From: Micropterix aruncella
Lineage: Eukaryota; Arthropoda; Insecta; Lepidoptera; Micropterigidae
Length of the DNA: 64,000 nucleotides
NCBI GenBank assembly: GCA_944548615.1
Contig: OX155955.1
Coordinates: 15,998,818 to 16,062,817 of the forward strand
Direction: 5' to 3'
A program made the position numbers and the translations under genes. The first letter of the stretch is position 1; every line of letters begins with the position of its first letter. Positions 1 to 10,185 of the stretch are shown here, piece by piece. The notes beneath the pieces are model-generated. The model was not told where the DNA came from. It saw only the letters and a list, made by a program, of their open reading frames with translations, and did no database searches.

Positions 1-145
1 ATTTTATATCGTATAGGCGTTTTAAGAGCGCCATCTACATTGCGCATCTAAAATGTTGTACCACGAAAGTTGCCAAATTGAAGGTAATAATTTATTTTAA
101 TAACATGAGCGCTATCTACATTTTGCGCTTCGTAATAAAAACTGG
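1..145 (+). repeat. Repeat W, right-end fragment
   Basis: This stretch matches the right part of the W family seen at 19621, 43221 and 49331. Shared landmarks are 'gttgtaccacgaa' (near 53) and 'gcgctatctacattttgcg' followed by 'cgtaataaaa' (near 110-138). The left part and the terminal inverted repeat are missing, so the copy is truncated or runs off the window. Confidence 0.5.
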
Positions 146-1242
146 TTTACATATGGTAGTAAGCCCTTGGGCAATCGAATACGCTTTTTAATCAAAGTAT
201 AAGTAAAATAGTCACACATAATGTGTGTTATTCTTTGTTTATCTTTTTTTGAGAGAGTTCCTATCTCCTTTTGGTTTCCTTTGTAATATTTAAAATGTGA
301 CCTGACTATCATTCACTGCTTGAGTATTTTGCAAATTGTCCTAGGTAGGCGTACCCTTAGATAGTTGCTCGGTGCAGATGTTTATCTCGGCCAGCATGTC
401 AGGGTTAGAAATATGGTCTTTAGGCAGCTTGCACGCGTGCATCATCAAAAGGTACTCTTAGTTTCACCCGCTATTCCAAACAACTTTACCCGACCTTACC
501 CAAAATAAATGAGCTGGGATATATCTGTGGATAGCCGGCATAAAATTCGAATTTCCGATTTTACATGGGAGGTCCATACAATGCAATCGCATTCCGGCTT
601 GCTTCTTACCAGATTATTATAAAGCATTCGAACGGGTTCAGTGATTGAGAAATTGTAGGTATGCATATCACAAGGATTTTCGGTGTTGAAGGTTTGCATA
701 TCAAAGGGATAAATCGTGGGTAGGCATATCCAATGGTTTTTGATGCTGATATGCATGTGGAGTCGATGTTATGAATAAAAGTGGGTATGTTATCAGAAAT
801 CACTCCTAGGTCTATGCTAGTTGCCTTTTCTTAAGCGCGTGGCTTCCGATTTTATAGTCGATCATAGTGGGGTTTCTCAATATCGTGCAGGAAACAGTGA
901 GACATTTCTGCGCATTGATATTCAAGTTATTATTATAACTCCATGCTACAAAGTTCACGATACATTTTTTCAACATTCTACTCTTAGTGCGATTCTCGAC
1001 TATAATAAGCAAGATATTGCCCTATACATAAAAATAGTCATTCACCAATTTCCACAACATTTGTCAAGTCATTAAACATTTAAAAAAAATAACGACGGAC
1101 CTAAATTGAAGCCTTGACGTACATCAGTTAATGTGTAGAAACTATATTCTTATACTTTAATTTATATCTGTGATTCTTTGATTCTGTCTCACCTTTGATA
1201 TAGATGAGTTGGTCCACGAACTTAGTTGAAGATAGATATTAG
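146..1242. other. No gene recognised
   Basis: Only short unsupported frames occur here. Around 655-775 the motif 'ggtatgcatatca' and close variants recur about four times, a degenerate local repeat. No promoter, RNA gene or protein similarity was seen. Confidence 0.5.
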
Positions 1243-2056
1243 AAAAAGAAATCGGTTAGGTCACCCCAAGACTTTTCGGGCTAATAGAGAACCCCCCCCC
1301 CCCCCTTTGCGCCGATTCCCAACCCCTTCGATAGTGAATGTGTACGATTAAAATCACAAATGTATTTCTAAGATTTTGTAGTCTTTTAGGAGTATTTTAT
1401 TAGTATTTCAATAGTATTTTCATACTATATTTGTAGTATTTTCCGTGGTATTAAAACGGTAGTTTTCTAATATAATGCAGTATTTTCTTAAATGTGTCAG
1501 AGTATAAACATTATTTTTGTATATGAGATATTTCAACCAAAAATTCAAAGGTTTCGGCCCAACAAGGCATATGTGTACCGAATTTCAAGACTTTAAATCC
1601 AAAATTTCGAGATTGTAGTATGACCAGTGAGAGCGCTGCTCACTGGGGGCCCGTTTGGAACCATTTTGCATGCATGCCACAAATGATGCATGCATGCCAA
1701 ATTTCAGCCCGATCGGATAAAGCATTTGGGCGCTATCGTAGATGAATACATAGACACAAAGAAGTGCGTTCACAATACACGGGCTGTGGCTAGGTCGCCT
1801 GATCTTACATTGTAACGTCCCGGGTTCGATTCCCGGCTGGTTCACCATTTTCCGTTGGAATAAAATTAATGGAATTACATTTCAATTCTGCCGATAGAGT
1901 GCAATAATAAGACACACATATTATACATACATATAAACACTTTATAGTACGTTGTTTGTAAGAGATTGTCGTATGATAATAAACCCGTCCATTGGGAAAA
2001 TTCACAATAAAGAGTAGAAACAAACAAACATACTTTCCCTTGTGGCGGGAAAGTAA
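1243..2056 (+). repeat. Repeat R copy 1, interrupted by a SINE
   Basis: This is the first of seven copies of an unclassified repeat. It opens with 'aatcggttaggtcacccc', then a TIR-like motif near 1270, then a poly-C run (about 1292-1307). The body carries 'gatcggataaagcattt' and 'gggcgctatcgtagatg', and it closes with 'ggcgggaaagtaa' near 2044-2056. The consensus ends, ACTTTCCCGGC and GCCGGGAAAGT, are inverted to each other, which suggests a MITE-like DNA element. A tRNA-derived SINE splits it between 'gttcacaatac' (1769-1779) and 'atactttccc' (2030). No coding capacity was seen. Confidence 0.6.
1776..2030 (+). mobile_element. tRNA-derived SINE, copy 1
   Basis: This is a short interspersed element with a tRNA-like head (about 1776-1848) holding an intact B box, GGTTCGATTCC, and a degraded A box. 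A body of about 170 bases follows, ending in a weak hairpin and 'cacaataaagagtagaaa' (2003-2020), with an adenine-rich tail. Copies at 37588 and 46416 share the same head, body and tail in the same order. Such elements are transcribed by RNA polymerase III and moved by LINE machinery. It lies inside repeat R, so it is younger than that copy. Confidence 0.75.
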
Positions 2057-2173
2057 TTGAGTTAAGAAGAGGGGATTAGTGCTGCACCTCGTACATCTTT
2101 AGCAGCCAGCCATTAGATTAACCCAATCGTATGAGCTAAGTTCTCCATTATGTAGTAATATGACGTGGCACCA

Positions 2174-2296
2174 TCACATCAGCAAGAACGAGACGTTGCC
2201 AGCAATCACGTTCGTGGCTCCCGTGATTCCGAGGAACGCCACCGCGCCGGAGCCAATAAACAAGATGACAATAGTGGAAGCTGCCGCCGCGCCGCC
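2174..2296 (-). pseudogene. Possible hydrophobic exon remnant
   Basis: The minus strand holds an open stretch of about 41 codons between two stops in a locally GC-rich block. It encodes an Ala/Gly/Ile/Val-rich peptide that looks like a transmembrane helix pair (core 'STIVILFIGSGAVAFLGITG'). A plus-strand frame overlaps it, but its composition looks like the shadow of a membrane segment. Downstream on the minus strand 'gatgtgatgg' could be a splice donor. I do not recognise the family. It may be an exon fragment carried by a transposon, or chance. Confidence 0.2.
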
Positions 2297-3087
2297 TCAT
2301 TGTGCCCCCATGAATATGTACGGCTATTTAAGGGGGTACCTATCTACCTCACTAACGAAAACGTACGATCCTCCATGCGGACAGTTCAAACGCGGACAAG
2401 TCGCCGATGGATTTTATTGAATGCAAAATGGACGGACGGCCGCCGCTCAGATCACGACGTGATAAAACATATAAATTGTTACATTTTTTTCGTTGAGTGA
2501 GCCTCCAACGCTAGCCGCCCTGCAGTTGCCTCTGCGGCAATTTCAGAAGCAGATAATTCCACATCGTATATAGGGGAGAGTTGCTATGAATGGACCACTT
2601 AATTTTACGACCTCATGTATTGAAATATAAGATTAAAAATAAAACAAAATATTACTTTTTTATATCTGTTAAGATATCAACTTTTAATATTTTAAGTTAC
2701 GTACTATTTATTTTATTTTATTTTATTTTATTCAGGAAACAGACAGTACAAAAAACACATTTACTTAATTAAAATATAACAAACATAAACCATTTATATG
2801 TTTCCACCAATTAAACGGTCATATAGTGCGTTATTCTATATAAAAGAAAAGTTTAAAATTTACAAGCATTATTTAATGTTAAAAGTGAAATTATTAGAGT
2901 TTTTTTAAATAAACAGAAAATATTCTGAAAAGTAATTGCTAAGTTACTATACAGTCTAAAGTATTACAAGAGTAAATATAAAGTAAATAGAGCAGAAAAA
3001 ACAGTAAATAGATTCATTAACATGTATATTAATATTTTAATAAATTAATGTATTATTAAATAGATAGTAATAAGAAAATAAAACATA

Positions 3088-3680
3088 TAATTATTTATTT
3101 ATTTATTTAAGAATTAATTACTATGAAACATTGATTAGCTTATAAAAATAACAGGAACCGAATAGCAAAACCTTAACCTTTTGATTATTTGTTTCTGTCA
3201 CCCAACTGGGACTAGCCCGTTCTAGGGTGGACAGGACTCCAATATTACAATCAAATTTGCTTGATTGCTTGGTTGCTTACAAATATACAAGTTTTAGTAA
3301 AAAGCTAATGACACTAAATTGATCTAAAATGTGGTCTTCAGGATAAAATAAAATAATAATAATAATAAAAAAAAAAATAAAAATAATATAATAAATAAAA
3401 TAAATAAAGTTATATGTGAGGAAAGAATGAAACAGTCATTAATATTTATTAATATAAGAATACCCAGTCTAAAAAGTATACTTCATTGTCAAAGTCAAAT
3501 AATTTTTGGTAGTTAGTTCAATGGTAAAATATACTTAACATACCTATATGTTTAAAAATATGTTAATAATTTGTGCACCTAAGTTTTATTATACTATTAT
3601 TTTTTATTTTTTTACTATTATTTTTATTATTTTTTATTATTTTTATTATTATTATTATTATGTAATGACACATTTTATGA
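3088..3680 (-). mobile_element. LINE family X, 3' UTR fragment
   Basis: This segment closely matches 44262-44860, which is the 3' UTR of a LINE whose reverse-transcriptase tail is readable at 44843-45124. Shared landmarks are 'aacaggaaccgaatagcaaa', 'gactagcccgttctagggtg' and 'tgacactaaattg'. The low-coordinate end carries a (TTTA)n run, the tail of the minus-strand element. It is 5' truncated before the coding region and lies inside the pogo-like element. Confidence 0.7.
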
Positions 3681-4098
3681 TAACGAAAATACAAAGATAA
3701 GAGGAGAATAACTATTGTCATAATAAACAGATTACTTAATTAAATTGTAATATATTCTTAATTAGATTTTTTAATGTATCTGGGGTTGTGGCAAATATAT
3801 CAACATCCATAAACACCGAGTTGTATAAAGAAAAGCATTTCGTGCATAGTTAGAATTGACAGTTGGCAGTTGAAAGGTAACGCTGAGAGCGAGCTGGTCG
3901 AGGGGGGCACGAAAATATTTAGAATAATGATTTTCCTAATAAATGAAAAAAAGTAATTTTGAAGGTGTTGCTTTTATTGGACCACCGTCGCTTTCATTGG
4001 ACCACTAAGTAGTAAAATAAATAAAAAAAAATCACGGACGTAGGTATCTCGAAATAAATGCTCAGACATAGAAACACAATAAATTTGTTTCATACTTT

Positions 4099-4206
4099 AC
4101 ATGCTGACAGACGAGTACATGCTGACAGACGAGTACATGCTGACAGACGAGTACATGCTGACAGACGAGTACATGCTGACAGACGAGTACATGCTGACAG
4201 ACATGA
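4099..4206. repeat. 18-bp minisatellite, six units
   Basis: The unit ACATGCTGACAGACGAGT repeats in perfect register at 4099, 4117, 4135, 4153, 4171 and 4189. Only the last unit diverges. It lies within the right part of the pogo-like element. Unit identity suggests recent expansion. Confidence 0.95.
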
Positions 4207-4504
4207 CTAGAATGATACTTACATCGAATTGATCAGAATCCAATTTTTAGTTTTTGAACGCCGTGAACACTGACACGCACGTCTCTTCTCGCAGCGAGTC
4301 GCAGGGTCACTGAGGTAAGGGGGGGGGGGACGACTGGGACGCGAGCGGCTTGTCTCGACTTTTGGCATCATAGTTTCGAAATACTATAGTGGTCCAATGA
4401 AAGCGCTGGTTCAATGATTGCTACTCTCCCCTATGTACCCAAGTGATTTAAAGTAAAATTATATTAAAAATATAAATATTGAAATAAAAAAAAAATAAAA
4501 AAAA

Positions 4505-5115
4505 AATACGTGTGGCACTCGGGGACTGCCACGGTAAAGCTATTGCATAGCATTTTTAACAACTTATGCAATTATAATTATTTATTTATTTTATTTTTTC
4601 TGATATCAGATAACTGCGCTCTATCGGAAAACGTTGAAATTATTCCGAATCATTTGCGGCTGCGGAAGCAAATGATTCGGAATAATTTAAACGTCTTCCG
4701 ATAGATCGCCGCGCACGAATTTTATTCGATAAAGCAAAAAAAAACGGATATTATTATTTGACTATTCGAAAAAAATCGTAGATAAAAAGATAGATAATTA
4801 AATTATCTTTAAAATGGTACAGGTTTCATAATAATACGCCAGATAGTATTTGCGTAGTAGTAGTCGTTTTTGTGTTCGGTTAGACCTAATTTCACAAATT
4901 AATTACACTATGTAATATAAACAAAATTTAAAATATTCAAAGCTAAGCATATTAGGAAAATGTTCTTGTTTAACATATATTTTTTTCAAATCGTAAGCAG
5001 TACTCGTTTAGACGTAATTATCAGTTTAAAATGATTAATTTTCGTTAAGAAATTTCTTGATTCGGTCGCCGCGCTGGCCTACTAGGCCCGCGATAAAAGC
5101 TATGCAATAGCTTAA
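4505..5115. repeat. Palindromic MITE-like element
   Basis: The stretch is bounded by inverted copies of 'aagctattgcatagc' (about 4538 and, inverted, 5099). A small hairpin around GTGGCA...TGCCAC lies at 4511-4531, and the left part holds a long near-perfect hairpin (separate entry). Another palindrome, 'ggcctactaggcc', lies at 5076-5088. No ORF. The structure suggests a fold-back or MITE-type element, but no target duplication was identified. Confidence 0.45.
4621..4704. repeat. Near-perfect 37-bp hairpin
   Basis: The left arm 4621-4657 and right arm 4668-4704 pair at 35 of 37 positions around a 10-nt loop (4658-4667). If transcribed it would form a precursor-microRNA-sized or siRNA-type hairpin. 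It could equally be the core of a fold-back element. Confidence 0.9.
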
Positions 5116-5201
5116 TAATATTTAACTAAAATTACCTACACTATTATTTATAATATTAAATATTGGGCAAAGTAAACACGTATGAAAATACGCATTTAGG
5201 G

Positions 5202-5440
5202 TTAATTAAAATTAATGGGAGCTATTGCCTTCATAGGCTGGCTACAAATGCCTTCATATGCCTTCATAGGCATATGCCTAATAATGTCTTCATAGGCTGT
5301 GCAACTTTCATGGCATTACTAACTGCATTCATTGCGCTGGATCCAGTCGTCAATGGGATGCCCTTTAATATCAAAATATTGCTCTCCGCAATAGAGACAT
5401 TTGGCATTGTTTTCATCTGATTTAGTTTTCGTACACTTTT
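5202..5440 (-). pseudogene. Pogo-type transposase, zinc-finger tail relic
   Basis: Read on the minus strand in one frame, this segment encodes KCLYCGEQYF, then a DDWIQ.NEC block, two stop codons and CHESC, a C-x2-C...C...H-x2-C pattern. The same kind of PHD-like tail ends the intact transposase at 30872-32590, so this is the decayed C terminus of a related but distinct transposase. One expected cysteine before 'NEC' is changed to arginine. The rest of the gene is absent. It lies beside GGGCAAAG motifs (5165) that recur at the ends of the 5641-6209 segment. Confidence 0.55.
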
Positions 5441-5640
5441 TTTTTCCGCTGTTCTGCTTCCCTTTAGTGATTTTCTTTTAGTCATCTGTGTAGTCTTCTT
5501 TTCTTTGGTTTTGCGTCCAAATCTTTGTTAATGGTGTTCTTATCAAATTTCTCATTCTATTCAATTTTTGGTGTGCTCGTGAAAACTTTTGAATCTATTT
5601 CTAGTTGTAATTGGTGCAGTTGTTTTTTAAGACATCTACA

Positions 5641-6209
5641 GGGGAAACGGGCAAAGCGGATAGGGTGTCCAATATGTCGTATCCGTTTTGGCAGAATTTG
5701 AAATTTTACAGAAATTAACAATTTTCATAGTCTTTTTGTAGACCACGGTCTGGAAATCCACATAAACGCACCTGAAAAATACAATACGACTAACAACAAC
5801 CTCGCGATTAAATACCTATACCTTATTGACAAAATCATTACTTTTTGGGCTCTCTAGATGATCAAACATGCTTGTCAAGCGTCGCGGTCTGGGAGGGGAT
5901 CGTAAACCGCAGGAAATATGCAAATATTTTATAAAAATATTTACCAATAATGCCTAATTTTGTAGTTTTATACCAGGCAGTCACGCATTCATCAATCAAT
6001 TACGTCTAATTAACGCGTTTTTCGTAATTATCAAAGTTCGCGGCAACGAGCGACGCGGCCTCTCGCTAATTTACTTGCCTGCTACTAAGGGGAAGCGGGC
6101 GGGTGCGTACGTGTGCGATCGACGTTACCACAGTAGATAGTTTTCGAATGGTGGGGGGGGGGGGGGGGGTTAGCTTTGCCAGGTGTATTCACTTTGCCCA
6201 GGGTTCCCC
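5641..6209. mobile_element. Pogo-like relic with GGGGAA ends
   Basis: The left end reads GGGGAAACGGGCAAAG (5641-5656). The inverted right end reads GGGGAACCCTGGGCAAAG (6192-6209), followed by TA. GGGCAAAG also occurs at 5165, and a partial inverted copy near 6173. The layout, GGGGA terminus plus repeated subterminal motif, is that of the other two pogo-like elements here. A run of about 19 G (6151-6169) precedes the right end. The true left end may lie near 5160, with an internal deletion; that is inference. Confidence 0.5.
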
Positions 6210-6707
6210 TACCTATATGGAATCGCCCATCCATAATATGAATTTGGTGACAGAGGAGATTTGGTGACAGGAAATTGACGACTAGCCTTCGTCAATTAGC
6301 GTGAATCGAAACGGCAAAACGAACAAGCCTGATCCTCTCGAAACTTCGCAAGTACCTAATTAATTTTGAAAAAGTGGAGCTTTACCTTTATGATCATTTT
6401 AAATGGCGCTGAGATTCGTCGGCAGTTTTAAATACGCGGCGAATTCAATTGAATTTATTTAATAAACAGTTTTATACGTGCGCTCGGATCAATCGGGACG
6501 CGACGCGCGTACGCTTGTTGAGATTCACCGCCCTACGGAGTAAGGATGGATATTATGCGATATTTGTGAATAGCCGTAAGTACTTTAATATTCAACTCTT
6601 AGAATTTCTTTGAAAATGTTATCTAAAGTTAAGTTTAGCATGTAAGTAATTTGATTTAACTAGTCTATGCCTTTTGAAAATTGCGAAATATACAGCTGGG
6701 TCTACAG

Positions 6708-7344
6708 TAGGGATGGATATCGATGTCCGATATATCGAAAACATCAATAATAGAGATCGATATTCACTGTTTTCCACATCGATGATGCCTTATCGATGTT
6801 ATTCCATCATCGATGTTCCTCCGTCAATATTTCTCATTGGTTTTTTCTACATAAATACATTATTTTCTTAATACATTGGGTTTTCTTACTAAATTGCCCA
6901 AAAATACTTGACAGTGGCGACGTGCGTCGGGGCCATCAGAGCGTCTTTTTTCCTAAACAGGGCTGATGTTAACTAAGAGAAGAAATAATTTGTAAGGAAC
7001 TCTTTTATATAAAATGATATTTCTAAACACTTTAATACTTTTAAGGACGAGTTTTGGAAATGAATCAATTAAACATTGCCATTTCCTATTTTTAATTTCG
7101 ATTTGAATCCCTTTTTTGTAATTGTTTTTTAGTTTTAACCGCTATGTAATCACTGTGTTCATTATTTTAGTAGAAGAAAACTTATAGGGGCTGTCAGCAA
7201 AATGAGTCGTATTAACGATGTTTTTAATAGAAAATATCGATGTTTAGGTGATCTAACTATCGATGATTTGCTTAGGATATTTTTCGACCATCGATGTTCG
7301 CGTTACGATGTTGGTATCGATGGTAACATCGATGTCCATCTCTA
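6708..7344. mobile_element. hAT-type MITE rich in ATCGAT
   Basis: This 637-bp element has inverted ends TAGGGATGGAtATCGATGT and TAGAGATGGAcATCGATGT. It is flanked by an 8-bp duplication with one mismatch (GTCTACAG at 6700-6707, GTCTACAT at 7345-7352). An 8-bp duplication and TAGRGATGG ends fit the hAT superfamily. Both end regions are packed with ATCGAT or near copies and the middle is AT-rich. No transposase is present, so it depends on one elsewhere. Confidence 0.8.
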
Positions 7345-7664
7345 GTCTACATAGCTCTGTTCCATAGTCTATAAATGCATAGAGTCAGGACATGCGTGGG
7401 TTATATAAAACAAAGCTAAGACCTAATTCTGAAGGCGCAAAGGCTACTATTTTAAGGGTAATAAATCATAAATATATCAAATTAGTACAGAATAGGTTTT
7501 CAAAATATTTAAGGTCCTCGATATCAGGCAATCGTTTGTCAAATAACCTTTTATTTTCGTCTGCAAAACAATTAAAACCAGTCCAGAAGCCAGCAAAATA
7601 AAAATACAGAATTGAAAAATAGTTTTATTTTCGTAATTCCCCGGGTAGATATATTTTTCGATCA

Positions 7665-8195
7665 AAGACAGCTGCTCTATATTTCAATGCACCAAGGACA
7701 TACAAATTCTTTATAACATCCTCAGCAATCCTAGCGCCCCCTCCTACCAAATCGAAAAATTCAATCATTTAGGAATTCCACTCCGTCTTTTTTATTACAT
7801 ATTCCTTCATCGTTTAAGCGGCTAGACTATGAAATCATCTGCCGTCCAATATCAGAAACGTAACAACGTCTTCTACTTTTCGAGTGTCTCTGAAAAAGCA
7901 TTTCATGTCCCTAAATTCCTAGTTATCCTACGTATAATCCCCTCCTCTACCGTCCTGTGCTCCTTGCAAATATTGTCTAAATCCTAGATTGAATATTTTT
8001 TAAATTAGCTTTTTTGTTATTTGATTAATTTCTCTTAGGTATAAAGTTTTTTTTTGTTTTTTTGTTGGCTCTACTGGCAGCTAAATAATTTCACTTCTGC
8101 AAAGGTTTGCTGTAAGAGATTGTAATTTTAGCGACAAGTCCGCCTTTTGTATGTTTTGTGTTAAAATGTGCAATAAATATTGTTTATCTACATAT
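7665..8195 (+). pseudogene. LINE reverse-transcriptase tail and 3' UTR
   Basis: Plus-strand reading around 7686-7815 gives 'ILYNILSNPSAPSYQIEKF' and then 'HLGIPLRLFYYIF' before a stop. This resembles the 'LLYNILNNPTSPS' segment of the LINE remnant at 33600-34270. It is the end of a non-LTR reverse-transcriptase ORF. An AT-rich 3' UTR follows, ending near 'caataaatattg' (8170). It is 5' truncated and inactive. Confidence 0.5.
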
Positions 8196-9780
8196 ATCAT
8201 TCGAAAGCATAAGTGACGTGCTTTAAAATTCCAATGTTTATTATTTTACTCATAAAATGACAATCATGATTTTTTCCCTGTAGTAATGCTGCAGTACAAG
8301 ACACAGGTACGCTATCGTACTAATATACGGTAAAATTTATTCGTGTAGAGTACGTTCCTAGGGCGGTTTGTGTCTTTGCTAAGGGCATTTTACGCAGCCG
8401 TCGTTGATACGTCCCTCATGACGCGCGTCTCAGCTTAATTGCATCTGTAAATGGACGTCGTCGCGGGCCGCTCGTTGGCCGCAAGAACACCAAAGGCAAG
8501 CCATATTTTAAGCGATTGACAGGATTGAGGACGCTGAAGAAAGTGCAATTGCTATTCATTACATGAATACGCAGCGCGTGACCATTGTCGGGCGGATGGG
8601 AACGATGTTAAAAGGGACGGGCGATTCCGATGATTGCACGAGATGGCAGTAATAAGATCAAAAGCCGCTCATTACAAACAACACTCATCGTCATCACTAC
8701 CGCCACAATTAATTGTACGTCCTGCAAGGGTCTTCTTACAGTCCATCCTATCGTGAGTTTTGGTTTTTAACCACAGAATCAAGCCATGACCGTCAAGTTT
8801 TGGTCGTCCCACTTTACGACGCTTCCATCCTTTCCTCATGCGCTATCCATCTGAGCCTTCCAATTTCTAGAAATATTACAAAATCTAGTAACATTTTCAG
8901 AAAATCGTACTTTTAAAAGCATTTCATATTTCTATTGGGAAAAAGGTCTTTTTCCTCTATTTCGACTCTGCTGAATCCGAAAATGCCGGTTGCCCAAGCA
9001 AAATCCTGACCGGAGAGAGACATGTCCAAGGCGGCGAATATGGAGCCAAAACTCGAAATGTAAAGGACTTTGTAACTCAAAGAACTGCAGTTGCTGGAAG
9101 CAAACGTCCGAGTTTAAAACTTTGTTCCTGCCTTGATTCTAGTAATCTTTTTAGTTTCTGTAAATCTGTGTTGATAAAGAGGTCGCTTGTTTGGCTCCTT
9201 TCGAAAATATTTGGATTAAAGTTTAAATTAAACGTTGTTTCAGATGTCATTTTTGAAATACACGTGTTTAAATACATGTATCGTGATATGTCAAACTCGT
9301 TTTCACGACAAAAAGGAGCACTATCGTAGCCGCCATTTTGAAAACTCTAACCAATGTTTTTTACAGTGTACTTTGAATATTTCATGTTCAAAAACACACA
9401 TTCTGGAACGCAGCGCTTGCTCTGCAATAGATGGATACACTTTGAAATACTAGATCCAAAACAATGTTTTACCTTTTTTTTAAAAATTGTATTTGGCAGC
9501 ACTCATTTTTAATTTCCAAAGCTTGCTTTTGAAATCGTCTTCGGAGGGCGCTATTCTATTGGTAAAGAAAAATGTAAGAATATTAGGTATATAAGACGTG
9601 GTTGTATGGCACCTGTTTTATGATTGAAGGGGTAGGTCGTGTACGCTGTGCTGTATCACTTAGGAGCCTGCGCTCCCCTTGGAATGTCTTCACGCTCCCT
9701 TTAGGGGGCGCGCCCACCTTTTCGAAAATCACTGGACTAGATTAATATGCATATCATTACGCTTTGTATTTTGGTCTTCT
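8196..9780. other. No gene recognised
   Basis: A GC-richer block lies at about 8350-8660, with 'cgtcgtcgcgggccgctcg' (8456) and many CpGs, but no frame of conviction. The rest is AT-rich and not repeated elsewhere in the window. A distal regulatory block is possible but unsupported. Confidence 0.4.
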
Positions 9781-10185
9781 TCACACGCCAACCTCTTGCA
9801 CGGCTCCGACGATCCTGTGGAGTATTTTGAATTTAAATACTTCTAGTGCATATTCAACCACTTTAGTAAGAGTCCAGGTTTCTGAAGCGTAAGTCAAGAC
9901 TGCTCTAATGAGTGTCTTGTAGATAGTTGCCATTGTTCTCTGGGATGTCAGAAAAGGCATCATTTGAGACTGGAGGGCGAAGTAATACCCATTTGATGAC
10001 ATTAAACCTACTGTCACCTCTTTACTAGTCTTGTTGTCACTGGTTATTAATAAGCAGAGAGCCTGGCATAACTCTTTCGGCGTTTGTAACCATGTATTTG
10101 TTTTTCTCCTGATTTATCTTCTGGGCCATGAGTTTTGCTGCTACCTCAAATGCCAAAAAGGCTTCCTTGAGGGCTTGTAGAAAGC
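9781..10185 (-). pseudogene. RTE-type LINE reverse-transcriptase fragment
   Basis: The minus strand reads, with a frame change, 'ALKEAFLAFEVAAKLMAQ', 'INQEKNKYMVTNAE', then 'VLTYASETWTLTK...FKFKILHRIVG'. These match the thumb/connection region of RTE-clade reverse transcriptases (aaK..l.iN..KTKYm; LtYgsEtWtltk). Catalytic motifs, the endonuclease and the 3' end are missing. It is an old 5'- and 3'-deleted relic with no neighbouring partner. Confidence 0.6.

Larger units (their letters stand above)
2573..4431. mobile_element. Non-autonomous pogo-like DNA transposon
   Basis: The element is 1,859 bp and flanked by TA on both sides (2571-2572 and 4432-4433). The first 25 bases of each end match at 20 positions when inverted, and the first eight, GGGGAGAG, are identical. 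The motif TGGACCAC sits near the left end (2591), twice near the right (3978, 3998) and inverted at 4389. Such subterminal repeats are usual transposase-binding sites. There is no transposase ORF. TA duplication and GGGGA-type ends match the intact pogo-type element at 30583. Nested inside are a LINE 3' UTR (about 3088-3680) and an 18-bp minisatellite. Confidence 0.7.

Noticed and set aside
1801..1848. tRNA gene
   Set aside because: B box and acceptor-like end are present, but a SINE body follows and the D arm is degraded, as in the copies at 37588 and 46416.
4099..4206. CRISPR-like array
   Set aside because: Units are directly adjacent with no spacers and the genome is eukaryotic; it is a minisatellite.
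7392..7601. 69-codon ORF with basic composition
   Set aside because: No motif, no repeat relatives and no regulatory context; not distinguishable from a random frame.
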